In this document: positions 14,544 through 16,358 of the stretch, piece after piece | Layout of the letters: each line of letters starts with the position of its first letter | How positions within the stretch are numbered: position 1 is the stretch's first letter | NCBI GenBank assembly: GCA_051747405.1 | Contig: JBNJGC010000047.1 | Coordinates: 1-16,358, forward strand | Direction of reading: 5' to 3' | DNA: 16,358 bases | Source of the DNA: JAPHTQ01 sp051747405 | Lineage (GTDB): Bacteria; Pseudomonadota; Gammaproteobacteria; Thiohalomonadales; Thiohalomonadaceae | Notes under the pieces: model-generated | Database searches by the model: none | What the model was told of the DNA's origin: nothing | Seen by the model: only the letters and a program-made list of their open reading frames with translations | Program-made: the position numbers and the translations under genes

Positions 14544-15473
14544 ATGAATCGCCGTGAACTGCTCAAACTACTCCTGACCACCCCCCTGCTCCATGCCTGC
14601 GGGGGCGCTCAGGACGAACCGCGGATTGGGCTCGCCCTCGGGGGCGGTGGGGCCAAGGGTCTGGCGCACATCCCCATGCTCGAGGTGTTGGATGAGTTCG
14701 GGATCAAGCCGCACCGCATCGCCGGGAGCAGCATCGGTGCCGTGATCGGCGCGCTCTACGCCAGCGGCATGAGTGGCCGGGCGATCCGCAAAATGGTGGA
14801 TGAGCTGACCGTCGCCGACGGAGAGGATTGGCTGGACTCGCTCTTCTCTGAGGATGTCCGGCGCTGGTTCAGCTTCCTGGAACTCAAGTTCGGCAATGGC
14901 GGGCTGGTCGACTCCAGCGTCTTTATCGAATACCTGGGCCGGCGCCTCGAGGTTGAGCGTTTTGAGCAGTTGGCGATCCCGCTTCAGGTGGTCGCGGCGG
15001 ACTTTTGGCAGCGCGAAGAGGTGGTGTTCAGCTCCGGGGATCTGCTCAAGGCGATACAGGCGAGCATCGCCATCCCGGGGCTGTTCGAGCCGGTCAAGCA
15101 CGCCGGACGGGTACTGGTGGACGGCGGTATGGTCAACCCTGTCCCCTACGACCTACTCTTTGCCGATTGCGACTGGGTGATCGCGGTCGACGTGCTGGGA
15201 CGGCGTAGCCCGGACGGCGAGAATGGGCCGAGCTATTTCGAGACCACCTTTAACGCCTTTCAGATCATGCAGCGGGCCATCATGGACGAAAAGCGTCGCC
15301 ATCGCGAGCCGGCCGTCTATCTGGAGCCGGCGATTGAGGATATCCGTGTGCTGGAGTTCTACAAGGCCGACGCGATCTATGCCCAAAGCGAGTCGGAGCG
15401 ACGCCGCCTTGAGCGCATGCTCGAGCAGCAGCTGGGTCGGAGCAAACCGCCGGCGAAACAGCGGCAGGTATAA
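14544..15473 (+). CDS. Patatin-like phospholipase, predicted Tat-exported lipoprotein
   Basis: A 309-residue patatin-family lipid acyl hydrolase. The oxyanion loop is GLALGGGGAKGLAH (about 29-42), the nucleophile Ser63 is in GSSIG (GXSXG, 61-65) and the dyad Asp193 is in VDGGMVNPVP. All catalytic parts are present. The N-terminus MNRRELLKLLLTTPLLHACG has a twin-arginine motif (RRELLK), a hydrophobic run and a lipobox-like LHAC with Cys19. This suggests Tat export and lipid anchoring in the envelope. I chose ATG 14544, preceded by AAAGG at 7 bases; GTG 14520 would add eight residues and bury the Tat motif. Substrate, such as phospholipids or other acyl esters, is unknown. The C-terminus is a charged, Arg-rich helix. 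Confidence 0.9.
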   Translation: MNRRELLKLLLTTPLLHACGGAQDEPRIGLALGGGGAKGLAHIPMLEVLDEFGIKPHRIAGSSIGAVIGALYASGMSGRAIRKMVDELTVADGEDWLDSLFSEDVRRWFSFLELKFGNGGLVDSSVFIEYLGRRLEVERFEQLAIPLQVVAADFWQREEVVFSSGDLLKAIQASIAIPGLFEPVKHAGRVLVDGGMVNPVPYDLLFADCDWVIAVDVLGRRSPDGENGPSYFETTFNAFQIMQRAIMDEKRRHREPAVYLEPAIEDIRVLEFYKADAIYAQSESERRRLERMLEQQLGRSKPPAKQRQV

Positions 15474-15510
15474 GCAACACTAGACACGTGTTGGCGGGAG
15501 CCACAACGAC

Positions 15511-15543
15511 GAAGCAGTCCCCTTTTCGAACCGGGATTGCTTC
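15511..15543. repeat. Dispersed-repeat-like hairpin (GAAGCAATCCC arms)
   Basis: GAAGCAGTCCC (15511-15521) and GGGATTGCTTC (15533-15543) pair at 10 of 11 positions, around CTTTTCGAACC. 'cgacgaagcaatcc / ggattgcttcg' is a motif seen repeatedly between genes in many gammaproteobacterial genomes, to my knowledge. It begins about 38 bases after the patatin stop and could also stop transcription, but it has no T-run. Confidence 0.55.
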
Positions 15544-15600
15544 GCCTTCGGGCCTGCGATCGAGCCTACGGCGCAGCCCTCTGTACAACGGGAGAGAGAG

Positions 15601-15837
15601 ATGAAAAAGGTTATCGCGCTTATTGCTGTCGTACTCATCGGCCTGGTGACCATCCCCCTGTGGGGCGGCTGCGATCTCAATGCCAAACTCTGTCGAGGCT
15701 GGTGTGAAGTGCGCCACTTCAGCCAGGATATGAAAGCCGCCGGATGCCGTGCACGCTGTGCTGCCGACAAGCTCCGCTGTCTCGCCGACCAGGGCAGCGG
15801 CGGCGTGGATGACTTTGTCGACGGCTTCAATCGCTAG
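15601..15837 (+). CDS. Small exported six-cysteine protein with mirror-symmetric twin CX3C
   Basis: A 78-residue protein not assigned to a known family. A hydrophobic N-terminal segment (about 4-20) is a signal peptide or anchor and ends in PLWGGC, a weak lipobox-like site at Cys24. The rest has six cysteines at 24, 31, 35, 49, 53 and 60. The spacing is CX6CX3C, 13 residues, then CX3CX6C, which reads the same in both directions. Twin CX3C in two helices recalls disulfide-stapled helical hairpins (CHCH-like, small-TIM-like) in eukaryotes; homology is not claimed. Likely periplasmic and disulfide-bonded, or metal-binding. GGGAGAGAGAG immediately upstream of the ATG gives a good start. Its upstream neighbour is the exported patatin. 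Confidence 0.78.
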   Translation: MKKVIALIAVVLIGLVTIPLWGGCDLNAKLCRGWCEVRHFSQDMKAAGCRARCAADKLRCLADQGSGGVDDFVDGFNR

Positions 15838-15898
15838 GCGGGAAATAATATCATTCTCAGAGCCCCGCTAACGTGCCACTGCTAACGGTATTTTCCGC
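15838..15898. repeat. Inverted repeat after the six-cysteine gene
   Basis: GCGGGAAATA (15838-15847) and TATTTTCCGC (15889-15898) pair at 9 of 10 positions. Between them GCTAACG occurs twice (about 15867-15873 and 15881-15887). The hairpin starts at the stop codon and ends near the HhH promoter region. It may end transcription weakly or carry a regulator site; it has no clean T-run after the right arm. Confidence 0.45.
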
Positions 15899-15909
15899 AT
15901 GGGCTACTA

Positions 15910-15922
15910 TTCGGGTATGCTC
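15910..15922 (+). promoter_or_regulatory. Possible promoter of the HhH protein gene
   Basis: TTCGGGTATGCTC contains the -10-like TATGCT (15916-15921), 37 bases before the ATG. TTCCGC lies 17 bases upstream, a weak -35. The 13-mer differs by one base from the one before the response regulator (11382-11394). Confidence 0.35.
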
Positions 15923-15958
15923 AGTGAGTAGAGCGAAATAGCCAATGGGTGAGAACCG

Positions 15959-16330
15959 ATGAAAACGCCAGTCAGTAGCGTCACGGGCATCGGCCCGAAG
16001 ACCACCGAATTCCTTCACAGCCGTGGCATCGATAGTGTCGAGGCCTTGCTGGCCGCGGGCCAAGCCGTCCTCGCTACGGCGCCGGGTTTTAGCTTGGCGC
16101 GTGCGCAGCGGGTGCTAGCCACCCTTGACCACGGCGCGAAAGCGGCAGCCGCGTCGGCGGAGGAGACCCCGGACAAGCTCGAGGTGCAGACGAAAAAGGG
16201 GAAGAAGGAGAAGAAGGGCAAGGGAAAGCGAACCGAGCAAAAGCGCAAAGATAAGAAAAAGGACAAGAAAAAGGATAAGAAAAAGGATAAGAAAAAGAAG
16301 AAGGTAAAAGGGAAAAAGAAGAAAAAGTAG
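15959..16330 (+). CDS. Helix-hairpin-helix protein with lysine-rich KDKK-repeat tail
   Basis: A 123-residue protein. Residues 5-55 look like a helix-hairpin-helix DNA-binding or SAM-like domain: VTGIGPKTTEFLHSRGIDSV with a GIGPKT hairpin, then an ALLAAGQAVLATAPGF second half. After an Ala-rich linker (60-70), the last 45 residues hold about 30 Lys and 2 Arg with only six acidic residues. Within them, residues 97-113 repeat K-D-K-K with Asp at 98, 102, 106 and 110, encoded by a 12-base tandem repeat. Such basic tails occur in histone-H1-like and other nucleoid proteins. DNA or RNA binding is a good inference but not proven. A GGGTGAG about 6 bases before the ATG supports the start. The protein is complete. 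Confidence 0.78.
   Translation: MKTPVSSVTGIGPKTTEFLHSRGIDSVEALLAAGQAVLATAPGFSLARAQRVLATLDHGAKAAAASAEETPDKLEVQTKKGKKEKKGKGKRTEQKRKDKKKDKKKDKKKDKKKKKVKGKKKKK
16247..16298 (+). repeat. 12-base tandem repeat (AAAAAGGATAAG-like) coding for KDKK
   Basis: About four copies of a 12-base unit, AAA AAG GAY AAG, run in frame within the lysine tail of the HhH protein. Units differ only by GAT/GAC and codon-level A/G changes. Because the unit is a multiple of three, copy gain or loss by slippage would change tail length without a frameshift. Confidence 0.75.
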
Positions 16331-16358
16331 GGGCCTTGAGATTATTGCCACAGAGAGC

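Noticed and set aside
15511..15543. tRNA-like GGTTCGAA on the minus strand
   Set aside because: GGTTCGAA suggests a T-arm, but the surrounding stem does not pair properly and no acceptor, D or anticodon arms are present. It fits the repeat hairpin better.

Overview
This is a GC-rich (about 60%) chromosomal window that looks like a free-living, probably aquatic gammaproteobacterium. The evidence for that lineage is the set of housekeeping families: an RluA that follows the E. coli enzyme closely, a YejK/NdpA nucleoid protein, a UPF0149 (YgfB/YecA-like) protein and a stand-alone EF-G of the gammaproteobacterial EF-G2 type. A NaChBac-type sodium channel with the filter TLESWSM resembles those of marine and haloalkaliphilic proteobacteria. 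I cannot name genus or species. I see no rRNA, tRNA, CRISPR array, transposase or phage gene.

Layout. Positions 1-2260: the start of a DUF938 methyltransferase (minus, cut by the window edge); a non-coding gap carrying a repeat-family inverted repeat; a second methyltransferase (Methyltransf_32-like); and a small membrane protein followed by a hairpin terminator. Positions 2300-2420 hold palindromes. Positions 2420-5108 are four minus-strand genes with gaps of 22-47 bases: membrane methyltransferase-like protein, voltage-gated sodium channel, SCO1/SenC and PCuAC. The last two are periplasmic copper chaperones that normally load the CuA site of cytochrome c oxidase. Positions 5202-7792: an orphan MbcA/ParS-type antitoxin-like protein (plus), then on the minus strand a membrane sensor with a heme-c-type DUF3365 domain and a degenerate GGDEF domain, and an FMN reductase with a four-cysteine cluster.

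Positions 7837-11051: ndpA/yejK and EF-G2 (both minus), separated by a strong intrinsic terminator. Positions 11467-12866 (plus): a single-domain response regulator, a 47-residue membrane protein and rluA. A coiled-coil/winged-helix protein converges on rluA with a 3-base gap. Positions 13721-16330 (plus): UPF0149 protein, a short ORF resembling the C-terminal end of DUF6279 proteins, a patatin-like lipase with a Tat-lipoprotein-type signal, an exported six-cysteine protein with mirror-symmetric spacing, and a helix-hairpin-helix protein with a lysine-rich repeat tail.

Most of the window is ordinary core genome. The parts worth a second look are the six-cysteine protein, the HhH/poly-lysine protein, the DUF3365-GGDEF sensor with a broken active site, the channel next to copper chaperones, the cysteine-rich flavin reductase and a promoter-like 13-mer shared by two genes.
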